Source of the DNA: Alviniconcha marisindica
Lineage: Eukaryota > Mollusca > Gastropoda > Provannidae
Direction of reading: 5' to 3'
Assembly (NCBI GenBank): GCA_018857735.1
Contig: JABMCL010001823.1
Coordinates: forward strand, 98,501 to 162,500
Length of the DNA: 64,000 nt
Shown in pieces: positions 14,161-55,379 of this stretch. Below the pieces are notes generated by a model. That model worked only from the letters and a program-made list of their open reading frames with translations, had not been told where the DNA came from and searched no databases. Numbering within the stretch: the first letter of the stretch is position 1; each line of letters starts with the position of its first letter. The position numbers and the translations under genes were made by a program.

Positions 14161-14404
14161 GATTTTGCCGCCATGGGCTACTGAAAGCCCGAGTGAGCGG
14201 CAATACTGGTCGTCTGTAGCAGATTTGGAAACCGACGCTATGCCACTCAGATTTGTATCCTGGCAGGAACACCTGTTCCCCCACAGCTTTGGCACTCTCT
14301 CCACCATTCTTTTCTGTTTCATTTTGTTTGCAGTGAAAATAATCTGATTTTTTTCATCACAGCATCCAGAAAAATCGCAAACGCTTGTACTTTGCAGCAG
14401 AAAT

Positions 14405-14466
14405 ACAAGCAAGTAAGTTGGTGTTTTACGCCCAGTCAACTGGTACGGTTATATCAGGGCGAGCAA
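14405..14466 (+). repeat. Dispersed repeat (gtgttttacgcccagtcaac family)
   Basis: Core agtaagttggtgttttacgc then ccagtcaactgg, tacggttatatcagggcga. Further copies: about 16013-16070 (+), 19190-19230 (+), 20032-20080 (-), 25690-25746 (+), 26510-26555 (+), 28696-28735 (+), 29708-29752 (+), 36140-36185 (+), 44850-44885 (-), 50825-50875 (-), 55655-55712 (+). Members are 40-65 bp and usually occur alone, so this is probably the conserved part of an old SINE family. Confidence 0.8.
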
Positions 14467-14792
14467 AAATACAAGCCTCACTTTGAATTGCCCAAGAATA
14501 CACAAAGCGCAAGATGAAAATTGACGCTGTGGCAGGGCAAGGTTGCAAGACTTACACACGCACCACCCAAAACTGGGCATATTCCCAGCCCGAAAACAAG
14601 TGAACCGCAAAACCCGTCGACAAATATTTAAGATCATTAAAAAAAAAAAAAAAAAAAAATTGTATGCTGAAAATCTAGGCATACTAGATATGCCCATATT
14701 GTACAAATAGGCAGGTCTGCATAAGTAGCTCGGTTCCAAGGTTAACAAGTGGCAAGCAAACATAAAAGCGCACACATGCACATTTCATATAG

Positions 14793-14798
14793 TTTATT
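14793..14798 (-). terminator. Candidate MCM7 polyadenylation signal
   Basis: AATAAA on the minus strand about 950 bases after the MCM7 stop. It lies downstream of a SINE fragment, a small repeat and a TTAA-flanked element, all of which would sit in the 3' UTR. Other weaker signals are possible; only the motif and its orientation support this call. Confidence 0.3.
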
Positions 14799-15039
14799 CT
14801 GAATGAGTCACCAGTTTACACACGATTCTTAAATATCCATTTGAATGGAACTCCACAAATCTATAATAAAAAAACAAAACAAAAAACATGCCCTTGAAAA
14901 GTACTCACATGAATTTTGTACATGTCCCTATTCCCATGCACACCCCCAACTTACAAAATTCTGTTAATATCGACGGAAGATATCAGATTGCATCTCAAGT
15001 CCATACTGATCAGGTTGTTTTCAACCTTCCTCCAATCCA

Positions 15040-15178
15040 TCAGTCCTTTTGTGGCGGCAACATCATTCATTCACAAAATGTGTTTGTCTTTTTGTGGCAA
15101 CATCATTCATTCACAAAATGTGTTTGTCCTTTTGTGGCGGCAACATCATTCATTCACAAAATGTGTTTGCACTTTGTT
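15040..15178. repeat. Three-copy repeat of about 40 bp
   Basis: Units cttttgtggcggcaacatca followed by ttcattcacaaaatgtgttt. The middle unit lacks three bases (ggcaac for ggcggcaac). It would lie in the MCM7 3' UTR if the signal at 14793 is used. Confidence 0.85.
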
Positions 15179-15419
15179 TCTGTAGACCAACGTTTCAAAG
15201 CAATAAAAAATGTACATGTAAAAAATTATCTTGCCAAGCCAACAGCCACGTGCAATGACTGTCCAAACTTAACGACTCTACCCAAGCATCAGGAAATTTT
15301 CACACATACTCATCATCACACGTCAACCGGACAGTGGTCACCACCAGTCACTCTAGAAAAATTCACCCGTCCTCAACTCGCCCTCTTCCGATCAAGTTCT
15401 GGCCATGTTAATTTGGAAG

Positions 15420-15657
15420 TTAACCCCTCCGCTGCCATGATGTCACTCGAAAACGACCAATAACAGTTCGAAATTTGAAACCCTTAAGCCTTTTTGTCTT
15501 CTTTTTCGCACTGGCATGTTAAACAATTTTCATCAAAATCGCATAGCATTGAAGGTAGACGTGTTACAGGACCAGAAAATACACTGTTTGCAGGTGTGTC
15601 TGTGTATCTTTCAGCCCACAAATAAATTTTACAGGCTGCGGCAGTGAAGGGGTTAAT
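15420..15657. mobile_element. TTAA-flanked MITE, second family, inverted copy
   Basis: Starts TTAACCCCTCCGCTGCCATG and ends GCGGCAGTGAAGGGGTTAA. The minus strand aligns along its length with 4143-4380 (cctgtaacacgtct, cctgcaaacagtgt). It would lie in the MCM7 3' UTR. Confidence 0.75.
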
Positions 15658-15746
15658 GTGAAAAGGTCAACTTGTGAAAAATGACCAAACTGAAATCCCT
15701 CTGTTGCCAATTGTACGAGAAGTCTTCATTGCAACTGATCTGCAGT

Positions 15747-34935
<19,189 letters not shown>

Positions 34936-35419
34936 CTTTGCCTTTTTTCCACAAGAACAGGAAAAGTTAAAAAAATGAGTAATCAACTAGAATCTGTAGA
35001 ACGCGTCCTTTTCCACAAAGCTGTCTGAAATCGGCGGGAAATTGTACCATGTGATAACCTACGACATATCCGGTGTCAAACCCGTTTCTTGGCTCTTTAT
35101 TCATTGGTTAGACTTCACCCCAAACCGAGTTGAGCCACTCAATATTCGCAACACTGAAATGTGATTGACCACTGGGTTTCTCTCGCGTAAAATGTGTGAA
35201 TATTTGTCTACGATATACAGAAAGCAGGAACAACGCATCAGCAAGTAGACGTGCTCTTCCTTTTAGTTGCTGGAGGACTACGCTTGACTTGGTGTTGGCA
35301 TTGCCGTTGATGTTGATGTTTTGGGAAACGACTCATCACTTCCTATTTTAGTAACACAGCTCATGCGCATGGTCATGGCAAACAGGAAGTTCCGACAAGT
35401 GCCAGACCAAAAGAGTACG
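34936..35419. promoter_or_regulatory. Shared promoter between MCM7 (minus) and DCUN1D gene (plus)
   Basis: About 485 bp separate the two start codons, which point away from each other. The interval has no microsatellite, unlike nearly all flanking DNA. It has a perfect E2F consensus at 35034-35041 and a CCAAT box on the minus strand near 35103 (ttcattggtta); I see no convincing TATA box. In-frame ATGs at 35363, 35369 and 35375 precede the chosen DCUN1D start, so part of this stretch is its 5' UTR or a short N-terminal extension. That the promoter is bidirectional is inferred from layout. Confidence 0.6.
35034..35041. promoter_or_regulatory. E2F-type site (GCGGGAAA)
   Basis: GCGGGAAA on the plus strand, TTTCCCGC on the minus strand, about 100 bases upstream of the MCM7 start codon. 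Animal MCM genes are known E2F targets at G1/S, and this position is typical. Binding is not shown by sequence alone. Confidence 0.55.
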
Positions 35420-43975
<8,556 letters not shown>

Positions 43976-45399
43976 CCTTCGTGTCACCCTAGCAATCCCC
44001 CTTCCCTTTTTATCCCCCCCCCCCCACTCCCCTCATCCCCCTCTCCCTTGTTCCCGCCCACCTCACATCCCCTCTCACCCTGAGGAGACTGTGGTGTTGA
44101 GGCTGTGTGTGCGTGTGCGTGCAACACTGCAGGTCGGGACTTGTAGACCGACTGAGGGCTTGCCATGCGTGCAAGCTGTGATGATAAACGCTTTTAAAAA
44201 AGAATCGGCACCCTGCGATCATCCGGAATTTGGAGGTGCAGACTTCCACGTACGTAGGTTTTACCAGTAAGGAAAGTGTCCAGAGACTTTCTCAGCAGGA
44301 CTTGTGCAAAACTTTCTGTGCAGGACTGTTTTCGTGCTGCAGGTTAACTTTTTTGTTTTGTTTTTTGTTTTTTTGTTAGAGACTGTGTGTAGTTTGATTT
44401 AGTAATCGATCATGTGGCTAAAACAGTGATAGGTCAGATATATTAATATTATGTGTGTATATAATATATGTAAGTTGGTATACGGCATGTTTTGACACCT
44501 TCCAGTTGAGGAATATTGTCTTGCAGAGAGTGAACAGTGAGCCACATGTTTGTATCCTGCAGTCTGTTCACTCCCCATGATGGTGGGGGTCCAGGGGATG
44601 CATAAATCAGAGTGTCACCTTTTCCAGGGAATTCAAACTTTTCCGAGGACTCCCTGGTATTAACCTGAAGGTCCTTTCCTGTAGCTTTGTATGTTTTACC
44701 TGCTGCCAGAAATTTGGTTCTCCTGATTTTCTGCTGTCCTGGATCCTTCTAATTCATTTTCTCCCAGTCCTCTTCAGAGATAAAGTTGTTAGGTATCGTA
44801 GATAGTGAACCAGACTGGTACATGTGGTTGGAAGTTGTTTATTTTGTTTTGACCTGACATTTCATGGTTGACTGGGTGTTAACTCTCAAGTATTTGACTC
44901 GGTCTGCTTGCAGATTTCTCTCAAATGCATTTGAAGTAGAAGGGGTTGGTGTAAGCCTTGACTGCTTTTCATTTCTACAAAAGAATTCATTTTTGGGGTT
45001 TTTGTTTTATTTCGAAAGTGGAAGGTGTCTTCAGATGCCCCTTGCCGTGAGAGTGTGAAAAGGTTGTGTGCTTTTTGAATGTGGGAATCATTCTCCGTCT
45101 TCATGTGCATGCTGTAATTTATCCCGCTTTGTCTCATTGATAATGAGCAAGAGGGCGCCATTTGTTTCTCGTGTCTGTTTTTATTCCTCAAACTATGCGA
45201 GTCAGCGTAGGTTGTCCTGTTCAGTGTCTGTCCGGTAGCCTGTGTGTCTGATCGTGGCAGTTGGTTAAGGGCTGCCATGGCGTTGGACTATGTTCAACTC
45301 ATTCCCTGTTCTTAGGATGTCATGTAACCTGCTTGAATTCTGACTTTGCTTGCATTCTTACATGGAGCAAAGTTCTCTGCAAGTGAGAGTTTACGATCA

Positions 45400-46975
45400 G
45401 CGTAACCTCTCTGTTCTTGGGAAGGGCGCACTGAAGTAGACTTGTAGTTCTGGGCATGAAAGTTTTGTGTAAGCCGAACCTTTCCTAAAGGCTGTTCTTG
45501 GGTCCCAAAGACTATTCTTGCAAGTAGGTGGAAGTGCGTGAAAGTTTTCTTTGTTGACTTAACCTCTCCAGAATGTTATTCTTGGAAAGGAGATGGAAAT
45601 AGTTTCTCTCCCAAGGACTATATTTTTAGGAAGGAAATTGAGCTAAAGTTCTCAGTACAGAAGTTTTAGCATAACCTCTACTAAAGACTATTCTTGGGAA
45701 GTTAAACTCTGCTAAAGACTGTACTTGGGAAGTAGATTGAAATAGTTCTCAGCGTGAAAGTCTTCTTTGTTGACATTTTGTAAACATTATTCTTAAATTT
45801 TGTGGGAAAGAAATTGAAACCGTTCTTTGCATGAAAATGTTTTGGTAGCCTAACCTCTGTCAAAGACTGTTTTTGGGAAGGAAATGGAGGTAACGTTCTC
45901 TCAACATGACAGTTTCTTGTTAGCTTAGCCTCTGTCAAAGACTGTTTTTGGGAAGGAAATGGAGGTAAAGTTCTCTCAACATGACAGTTTCTTGTTAGCT
46001 TAGCCTCTGCCAAAGACTGTTTTTGGGAAGGAAATGGAGGTAAAGTTCTCTCAACATGACAGTTTCTTGTTAGCTTAGCCTCTGCCAAAGACTGTTTTGG
46101 GGAAGGAAATAGACATACTTTTTGAACTGAACGTTTGGGATTGACGTAACCTCCCCTGAAGACTGTATCTAGGTCATGTTTTCATCCGTAAAATTTCTTG
46201 TTAGCATAACCTCTGCTAAAGACCGTTTTTAGCAAAGAAATTGGGGTGAAGTTTTGCAGCATGAATGTTTGTTGTTAAAGTTAACCTCTCCAAGAGATTA
46301 TTTTGGTTCTCGAAATGAAAGTTTGGGGTTCACCAGCCCTCTCGCAGAGACTGTTTTTAGGAGAGAAAATGAGGTAGAGTTTTCAGCATGGATGTTCCTT
46401 GTCAGAGGTTAAATGTTTACAGGAGAGAAAATGAGGTAGAGTTTTCAGCATGGATGTTCCTTGTCAGAGGTTAAATGTTTACAGGAGAGAAAATGAGGTA
46501 GAGTTTTCAGCATGGATGTTCCTTGTCAGAGGTTACATGTTTTCAGGAGAGAAAATGAGGTAGAGTTTTCAGCATGAAGGTTTCTTGTCAGAGGTTAAAT
46601 GTTTAAGGAGAGAAAATGAGGTAAAGGTTTTAGCATGAAAGTTTCTTGTCAGAGGTTACATGTTTTCAGGAGAGAAAATGAGGTAGAGTTTTCAGCATGG
46701 ATGTTCCTTGTCAGAGGTTAAATGTTTTTAGGAGAGAAAATGAGGTAGAGTTTTCAACATGGAAGTTTCTTGTCAGAGGTTAAATGTTTAAGGAGAGGAA
46801 ATGAGGTAGAGTCTTCAGCGTGAAGGTTTCTTGTCAGGGGTTAAATGTTTAAGGAGAGGAAATGAGGTAGAGTTTTCAGCGTGAAGGTTTCTTGTCAGGG
46901 GTTAAATGTTTAAGGAGAGAAAATGAGGTAGAGTCTTCAGCGTGAAGGTTTCTTGTCCACTTGACCTCTGTGAAT
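45400..46975. repeat. Large degenerate minisatellite region downstream of the DCUN1D gene
   Basis: The whole stretch is built from one diverged motif of 60-78 bp: cctctgccaaagactgtttt, tgggaaggaaatggaggtaa, agttctctcaacatgacag and tttcttgttagcttag. Three near-identical 78-bp units lie at 45860-46095. Ten units of a 60-62 bp derivative (aggagagaaaatgaggtaga, gttttcagcatggatgttcc) lie at 46355-46960. Confidence 0.85.
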
Positions 46976-47453
46976 GGCTCTTCTGGGGAGGATACTGACA
47001 TGGTTTTAAAGTGAAAGTTTGTGGTTAACACGATCTCCCTGCAAGACAACTTTAGGGAAGGAAAAACACCAGCGATACAAAAGGTACATGTTGAGGATTA
47101 GTTAGCGAAACCTTTCATAACTCTGTGTATCACGACTGCCTGTGTTGATCTCCACCTGTTCATGCCGTTTAGGGACCTGGGCCTAATATTTAGGTCACGG
47201 CAGCATCGGTGAGGGGAAGTGGAAAGGCGCATTTGCTGGCGTTGCCAGATCTGTTTTGTGTGATTGTTTAGTGCATGTGCCGGATCCGTTTGTTACACTT
47301 TGCTGTGTAGATGGTTTACAGGGGTCACAGTGACGCTGACCCATTTGTGTCACCTTGATTACTGAAAGAGAGAAAAGAAAAGAGAGTAAGAAAGACAAAG
47401 AAAAAAAGACGAAGAAGAAAGATTTTACAAGTTCAGTTTACATTATTTACCAA

Positions 47454-48038
47454 GGTTCCCAGGGTCCTTACAGGTGTTTACAAGTACTTACAAATTGAAT
47501 TTGCCAAGTAAGGCCTTACAAGTCCTTATATTTGCATCACGGTCCTTACAAATCTAGCTAATACTAAAAACGCACATGGGTAGCCCTAAAAGCCTCTCCT
47601 TTTTCCAGGTCAGCGACACTGGATGGTTCCACACATTTACTGAAATTCAGAATTGTTCAGACATAGGTTGAGGTGATGTCTGAAGCGGACAATGCTTTCC
47701 TCCGTGTTCATTTAGATCACGTGCAGCTGAAATCATGGTCACAAGATTACGCGATAACTTCTGGGTCAGCCATTTGGTTTTGTAAAATTTGAACTGTGCA
47801 AAAACCTCAGCTAACAGCAAAGATGCCGAGAAAATGTTCGTCCCAAGACCGCTGGCTAAAGGACACTGCATACCAGGAGTGGGTTTTAAAAGTGGATAAA
47901 CATTCGATGTGTGGCGTGCAAAATGCAGCTCATTTTTTGTGTACCTTACTGTTGTGATGGTCGTTACAAAATCTAACATTGGTCCTTACAAGTCCTTATA
48001 AGGTCCTTATTTGGCTCTAGTCCAGGTCCCTGGGAACC
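47454..48038. mobile_element. Second copy of the GGTTCCCAGGG-ended element, inverted (585 bp)
   Basis: Begins GGTTCCCAGGGTCCTTACAG and ends GTCCAGGTCCCTGGGAACC. The minus strand aligns with 23589-24152 over its full length and has a related frame (KWLTQKLSRNLVTMISAA). TTTACC occurs close outside both ends and might be a target duplication. Confidence 0.75.
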
Positions 48039-49041
48039 ATGTTTACCCAAAGAGTACCTGTGATGTAGAAGTGTGTTTGCTTGTAGTTGTACCCTGTACA
48101 TCAGTCTCTTACAGTTTAACCTCAGAGACGTTGATAATTGACCCACAACATCATTTTTCAGCAACATTGGGATGCTCTTTGCTAGATCAGGTAGAGATGG
48201 CTCAGGACTGTGTTATAAAAAACACAAATTTAAAATCTCATTTTTGTACTTTTATTTTGCATTTCTCTTCCAACATCGGGTGACACAGAATGGTGGCCGA
48301 TGGATCAGTTGTCCAAGGTGCTAACGTTATCCGATTTCCTTCGGATCAGTAAGTAAGGGAGTGTAATCCTTCGGGCCTGTTGTGGGATTTCCCGTGTTGT
48401 ACTTGTTTTTCGGCTGAACTTGCTGATGTAATAATAATTAAAATATTTATAAAGAGCAAATCTTGTCTGTAGAGACTATTCTAAGTGCATACATGCACGT
48501 GCATGCACACACACGCACACACACTCACACACATGGGCATACTGACTGTACAAAGCGTAAACTACACATTTGATCTGACTGAAGTAGACTTTGAGACACG
48601 AGGAGAGATGTAAATGTGTTTTGACTTTGTGCGTGGTTTATTCAGAGGTGAGCGTGAGATTGACAGGATGTTGAAATCAATTTGCTAACTGACGGACCTC
48701 TGCTCTGGATGACCTTACAAAAATTAGCGTTGCCAGACTGTTGGTAGCGCAGTGGGGAGAGGTCGGTTGCTGGTGCCCTTGGGGAGCTGTCAGGTCAGCG
48801 TAGAAAAAAACAGCTGTGCAGTGTTGTTACTCACCTTTGGCATGCATCACTGCGATCGACTGGCAGTCTGCGTCTCTTTCTGTTGTATGTGAGTTACATG
48901 TCTGATGATGGTGATGATGACTGTCCATTTGTCAGCGTGCTGAAGGTCTCTGTGCTGAGCATGGTGGTGGTGGTGGTGATGATGATGATGGTAATAATGA
49001 TGAGGATTGTCCATTTGTAGTGTGCTGAAAATCTTTGCACA

Positions 49042-49150
<109 letters not shown>

Positions 49151-49232
49151 AAGTAAGGAAATACTGTGGTTGCTATAAATATATAAATGGATATGCTCCC
49201 CATCCCTCCCCCCCCCCCCCCCCCTTCCCCCC

Positions 49233-49273
<41 letters not shown>

Positions 49274-49867
49274 CAAAAACAAAACAACAACCAAAAACAA
49301 AACAACAACAACAACAGCTGAATATAAACACAAAAAGAAAAATGATCGAGTGAAGGTAGGGACAGTTCTTTTTTTTGTAACCCCCCCCCCCCCCCAGCCC
49401 GATCCCACCACACCTCGTAGCAAAGTTTAGTAGAAAGCTATAATGGAGTGACTTTTTTCTTTGGGGCAGCACTGAAGTGGGAACGAGTCTAGACCTCGGA
49501 GTGAAGGTGGGCCTTAATGCCCGACCATAGGAAGGTGCATTGATCGAATAAACTGTCAGTGTATGGTGCTGAGTTTGAAGGACTGTCAAAGGTTGTTGCA
49601 GTTGGCCGGAGGGAGCTGTGAGGGTCACCGCTGGACTGACGTCCACGTGTTGCCGAAAGCGTAGCTCCGCCAGTGCAAGCTGTTCTGTCTTGTCAGACGG
49701 TATGTCGCCATTTCCAGTTGTGGTGGATGTGGAAGGCGAGCTAGACTAGATGCAGATTGAAATAATCCTATAATTATATAATATGCAACATGGACTGGTT
49801 TGGGTTTGTTCACTGAAATGCCCCTTGTTTTAAAGGGAGATGGATGCATGTGTTTGTGTTTCGGGCT

Positions 49868-49930
49868 GTAGCTGTCATGGCTGAGCGGCTAAGGCTCGGG
49901 ATTGAGCAGGGTGCTGGTTCGGTTCCAAAT
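49868..49930 (+). mobile_element. tRNA-like SINE head
   Basis: A box catggctgagcggctaagg and B box GGTTCGGTTCC spaced as in a type II tRNA. No acceptor-stem closure is seen, so this is a SINE head, not a tRNA gene. Confidence 0.6.
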
Positions 49931-50459
49931 GTGGACAGTGATCATTACCCTCACCTCCCACCACCACCGCCCCACCTCCCCTAACCATCTGGCTCCATCC
50001 GCTGACCTTCCTAATACTGGAGCAGTGGCCCAGTGTCCTGTCCTTCCGATCACATGGAGAGAACCCCCCAAACCCCCCTTAACAACAACAACAACCCCCC
50101 CCCCCCCCCCCCCCCCCCCCAGACTTCTTTGCTATAGGCACGAGCATGTTATAAAGGAAACCTTTGTACTGGCAAAACCATTTTTGTGCAAGCTTCACTG
50201 ATACAGCAGGTTATGATAATTTGATTTGTTGTACCAGGGTCGGAATTCCCATAATTATTATAGGGCCAGTTTCTTGACCCGGGGGGGGGGGGGGGGGATA
50301 AGGATTAAGATCTACAACAACAAACAGCAGCAGCAGCAGCAACCCATCATTGTTGGTTTGTTTTTCCATACACTCATTTATGACAGTAACATTTTATATG
50401 CTGCCTACTGTAATTTTATGGATTCACACTTGGTTACATGAACCTGCCTGACCTGTTCT

Positions 50460-50716
50460 TTAACCCTATCAGTGGCTGAGAGAGCAAATGAAGCTGCCCA
50501 GCTGCCTGTCAGGGAACTGGTTTTGAGGAGGTAATAAATTAATAAATATTAAAAATAATAAAAAAATCTGCTTCTTGTCACCAGCAGATCTGTAAAACGC
50601 ACTTTAAAAATTGTACATTCAAATATCTTTCATGCGCTACCTTAATCAGCGACGAGACCGGCAGTGTACTGTTGCTGACGGAATAATTCAGCCTGTGGGC
50701 ACTGAGAGAGTTAATG
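50460..50716. mobile_element. Possible TTAA-flanked MITE, degenerate
   Basis: Starts TTAACCCTATCAGTGGCTGA and ends CAGCCTGTGGGCACTGAGAG then AGTTAA. Ends resemble the second family but the interior does not clearly match it. Confidence 0.5.
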
Positions 50717-51951
50717 TCACAGCAGCGTTTGAATGGTCAGACTGGATGGAAGTGTGAATGCGAGTCGATGTAGCATTGGCTCTTTTCTCTCCCTCCTACC
50801 CCCCTCCCCCCCCCCTCCTTGCGCTGATATAACTGTAATGGTTGACTGGGCATAAAACACCAAGTTACTTACCCCCTTTTTCAATTTTATATATATTTTT
50901 TTTTAATAATCAGCAGCAGTTTGAGATGGTAGACGTAAGTGAGCATAAGGATCAGATGGGAATAGAAAATCCTTTTGTGGAAAATGGGGGGGGGGGGGGG
51001 GGGGGGGGGTCTGAGAAAGTTGTGTCTCTTCCGCTCAATTTTATGACTCGGACATGGCACTTCACAATTCATTGTTATGATGGATGGATTTTCAGGGAAA
51101 TACCAACTGAATCTTTTTTTTCAAAATAAGGTGTGGTTTCCGGCTAGGGATTTAGAAATCTGCAAGCTGGACAAAAAAACATGAAGCCTCAGAAAGATAT
51201 TAAGGGGTGGTCACTACTTATTCTTTGTGGATGACCACTTGCAAGAGCGTATCATTGCATGTTTAAAGAGTCGTGAGTTTCTGTTTTGGTTTTGTATGAA
51301 ATGGGGGGGGGGGGGGGGGGGGGGGATGGCAAAAACTGTAGTGGTTCTAGCTTACCTGAGTTTTTGTTTGTTTGTTCATTTTTGTTTCATTTTATGGCTG
51401 GCTGTGTGTAGTGTCTCGTCTGTGAAGAGAGGATCATGACTTGTGGTCAATTATTTTGCTTTCCGGCATTGTTTTTTTAATTTTTTATGCCTGCGAGTAG
51501 GTGTTATTGGAGAGCTTAATTAGCAGCTGAATGATTCCTGTTTACATAATTGATGAATCGATTACCGGTACTCTCTCCTAAGTTGACTATTTTGTTTTGA
51601 TGTACTTGACTTGGTGTGGCACATACTACAATGTATGTGTCGTGTTTGATCATGTGTGTATGAACCAGGACACTTGGCTTGAATATGTATGAGACAGTTT
51701 CCACAATAAACATGTTGACTTTTTAATGGGAAAGTGTACACATTTTTGGTGTTTGTTGTTGTCATTGTTTTTAATATTATGGTCTGTATGCACACATTGT
51801 AATAGTTGTGTCAAGCTTGTGGCAAGTCAGTCGCAGGGTTTACAAAATTGTATCAGAAGTTTTGAATTTGCAAATGTTAAAGTTTAATTACCAGTTCACT
51901 AATAACCAACCCTCTGTCTCCCTCCCTCCCTCTCTCTCTCTCTCTGTCACG

Positions 51952-51956
51952 TACAC

Positions 51957-51988
<32 letters not shown>

Positions 51989-52064
51989 CATGCATGCACG
52001 CACACGCACACACACACACATTTCTCTCTCTCTCAAACACACACACACACATGCATGTACATGT

Positions 52065-52127
<63 letters not shown>

Positions 52128-52210
52128 CATGCACACACATATGCATGCACACATGCATGCACACACACACACACATGTGCACACACACCCACACTCACAC
52201 ACACTTATGT
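51952..52210. repeat. (CA)n and (CATG)n microsatellite block
   Basis: Several CA runs joined by catgcatg words and short CT tracts. Confidence 0.93.
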
Positions 52211-52403
52211 CTGTATTCCAATGTATGGAACACAAACCGTACACACATATATACTGAACACAAACCACACACACACACACACACAAACACAGTGATACAA
52301 GCACACACAGAGTACACAAGAAGGGACAGCTGAAGAGATGAGCCAGAGTTGGAGAGAAAGGGCGAAATCCAAAGACATTTTCAAAAATCAACTCCACAAC
52401 TTG

Positions 52404-52481
52404 GATCCAAACACATAACAGGTTCAAAAGAACGTTAATTATAAAATAGCCTTCTTTTGAACCCTTTATGTGTTTGGAATC
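52404..52481. repeat. Imperfect hairpin, with a third related copy nearby
   Basis: Arms gatccaaacacataacaggt tcaaaagaa and ttcttttgaaccctttatg tgtttggaatc. The next 30 bases (ttgttttagaacgctagcag) recur inverted at about 52899-52928, so part of the hairpin is present again at 52925-52945. Confidence 0.75.
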
Positions 52482-53885
52482 TTGTTTTAGAACGCTAGCA
52501 GTCATTCTTGTGTTAATTTCCTCCCAACCCCCTCCTCCGCAAAACAGAATCAGCTGAAAAAAGATAATAATGATTAACAGTATTTTATTAACAAGGGTAA
52601 GCACACCCTGCTTGATAAAACTGCGTCAAATATACATATGAAACAGAAAGAAGATTGAATGTTTAAAAAAAGAAATCAGTTGGAGTATCGCTTGTAGAGG
52701 TGAGTGAGTCATCAACACAGTTTTGAAGGAATAGGAAGACTGAATGTGACAAAAGAGAAAGTTGATTGCTTTGGAGAATAGTAAGACAAAAGAATATTGG
52801 CCAAAGGATTCAGTTCAGCTGTAATATGGGCTCTGAGATTAACAGTTTATATGTATAGATAGATATGCAAACACAGTTAATCAAAAGTCTGAAACAAGAA
52901 TGACTGCTAGTGTTCTAAAACAAGATCCAAACATGTAAAAGATTTTAAAAAACGCTTATTTATTATGATGTAGACATACAATCTGCACATTTTCGGGGTA
53001 ATCCCCTTTGTTAAGCGACACAACGACACTTAAACAACTGCTAAATAGTTTTTAAAAAACAATGAAAAATAAGATGAGAAAGAAATATCTTCTGTTTGGT
53101 TGAGTTCTTGTTTTCTTGTGGAAGAATCAAAGTTAATCAAAACAGAAAATTATATTTTCTTTTAAAGTAAAGAAGGTGCAAACAAAAAAATTGTGTTCAA
53201 GGTCATAAAGATCACCATGCATACGCAACACATATCCCTCCAATGCATAAACGCACTACACGTTGATTAATTTCATTTATTTACAGAATGAATGCATTTT
53301 CCTTTTTTTCACTCTCTCAAGCGAGATTAATTTACATGTCTTTTCAGGGTAACCTTGATGTGACACTCAATGTTGCCAACATTGTCCGTGACATAATATT
53401 GCAAATAACATATTTAGGTTGTTTTTGTTTTTTTATTATCTCTGAACACACTTTACATTGACATGTACACCCAAGCAACAAGTTTATACAGAACAAAAAA
53501 CTGAGGTATTTTTCCAATAAACAGAAGTTTGTACATCAGTCAATAGTGTATGATATCACCCTGTGTCAGCAAATCCCGTATAGTATACGGGAAATATCAA
53601 GCATTTATTGTATACACAGTACAAATTTGTATAAAATACAAAGCAAGAGAGAAAAAAGATGAACAGTAGAATGAAACTATCCCCCCTCCTCCATCCAACC
53701 CTGAAATATAAAGAAACGAATAACATAAAATCAACTTTAATAAGCTAAAAATATATATATATGAAAATTCAGAAAAGAACTTGTACTTTGTCACTGAGGG
53801 AGAAAGAGCCTCTTCAGACTGTGTTGTGTGTGTGTTTTATCAATGTTTAATGTCTGTTTACAGCAAGGTGATAACGTGTGTGTTA

Positions 53886-53927
<42 letters not shown>

Positions 53928-53978
53928 CACCTGTGTGTCTCTGCATACGTGTGCACTGTGTGTGTGTTCATCTGTGTT

Positions 53979-54019
<41 letters not shown>

Positions 54020-55057
54020 ACGTGTTGCCGGAAGTAAGGGTAGCATACTCCTTCCTGATTAATGCCTGCAAACATTAAAGACACAGTTATCTCCCCGTAC
54101 TTGTTCTAATTTTCCCCGCATTCTCGGGTCGTGATGTTCATGGCTGTTTGCACTTCTGTGGTCGAAAAGAGCGCGTTGAATTTTCTTTCAAAATAGCTTG
54201 AGTATACCTCAACTGCTCTGTGCTGTCGGCCGAAAATGTTGCAAAAATCGAACTTTTCTTCGGGTGTCTATGTTTGATTTTTAAAATATTGTTTTATATT
54301 ATTTTAATTTTAGTTTTGATGTTAGCAAATTCCCTTCGGAGTAAGCCTTATACGGAAAATATCAAGCCTCTACTCATTGTTGAGCAAAATAATTATAACA
54401 AGTTTATCCGTCTGATCTGATGTACTTTCCGATGTACCTCTGGTGGAGTTTATGTACCTTATATTTACTCGCATGCCAGGTGAGAGGTACCGTAGGCGAC
54501 TCGGGTCTTTGTCGTGTTTGTGTGACATCTTTCGAGCCTTGTGTGTTGATTCTGATGTAAACCTTCGTTGTTGTTTTTTCTTGTTTTTTACTTTTTCTTC
54601 AAATTTTATTTTTAGCCGGGAAAAGGTTCAATATTGTCCACCAAGTGAACTAGACTGTAATGTAAGCCTGCTCGTGTGCCAGATGAGAGCTACCGTAGTT
54701 GACTGAGGTCTTCGTCGTTGAGTTCATCAGTGACGTCTTTCGAACGCTAATTAACTCCCTTTGTTTACTGATTCATCTCCGGACGAAACACAAGTCATCA
54801 ATTTTTTAATTTTTTTTTATCACAACTGAGTGAGCGTCTGATTTACTTTCACATTAAATGTTACGTTAAACATGAAGAGGATTGGGCGAAATGAAGATGA
54901 ATGAACTACCGATCAGGCCGAAATTAGATACGCAGAATCCCCGAAAAAAGAGTTAGGCAAGTTATTTAGTTCTTGTATTTTTCCCGTCCCATCAATCGCA
55001 CAGGGTCACTTCGGGACGAATCACACAGTCGGGATGCCACCTGCCAGTCTGTCACCG

Positions 55058-55058
55058 A

Positions 55059-55131
<73 letters not shown>

Positions 55132-55134
55132 GTG

Positions 55135-55205
<71 letters not shown>

Positions 55206-55284
55206 TATGCTTACATGCATGCGTTTGTGTGTGTGTGTATGTATGCCTATGCATGCGTTTTGGTGTGTGTGTGTGTGTGTGTGT

Positions 55285-55320
<36 letters not shown>

Positions 55321-55366
55321 CGTGTGAGCGCGCGCGCGTGTGTGTATGCGTGCGTGCGTGCGTGCA
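55058..55366. repeat. (GT)n and (GTGC)n microsatellite block
   Basis: GT run 55061-55162, gtgc/gcgt block to about 55205, further GT run 55264-55318. Confidence 0.95.
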
Positions 55367-55379
55367 TGTGCATGTGCAT

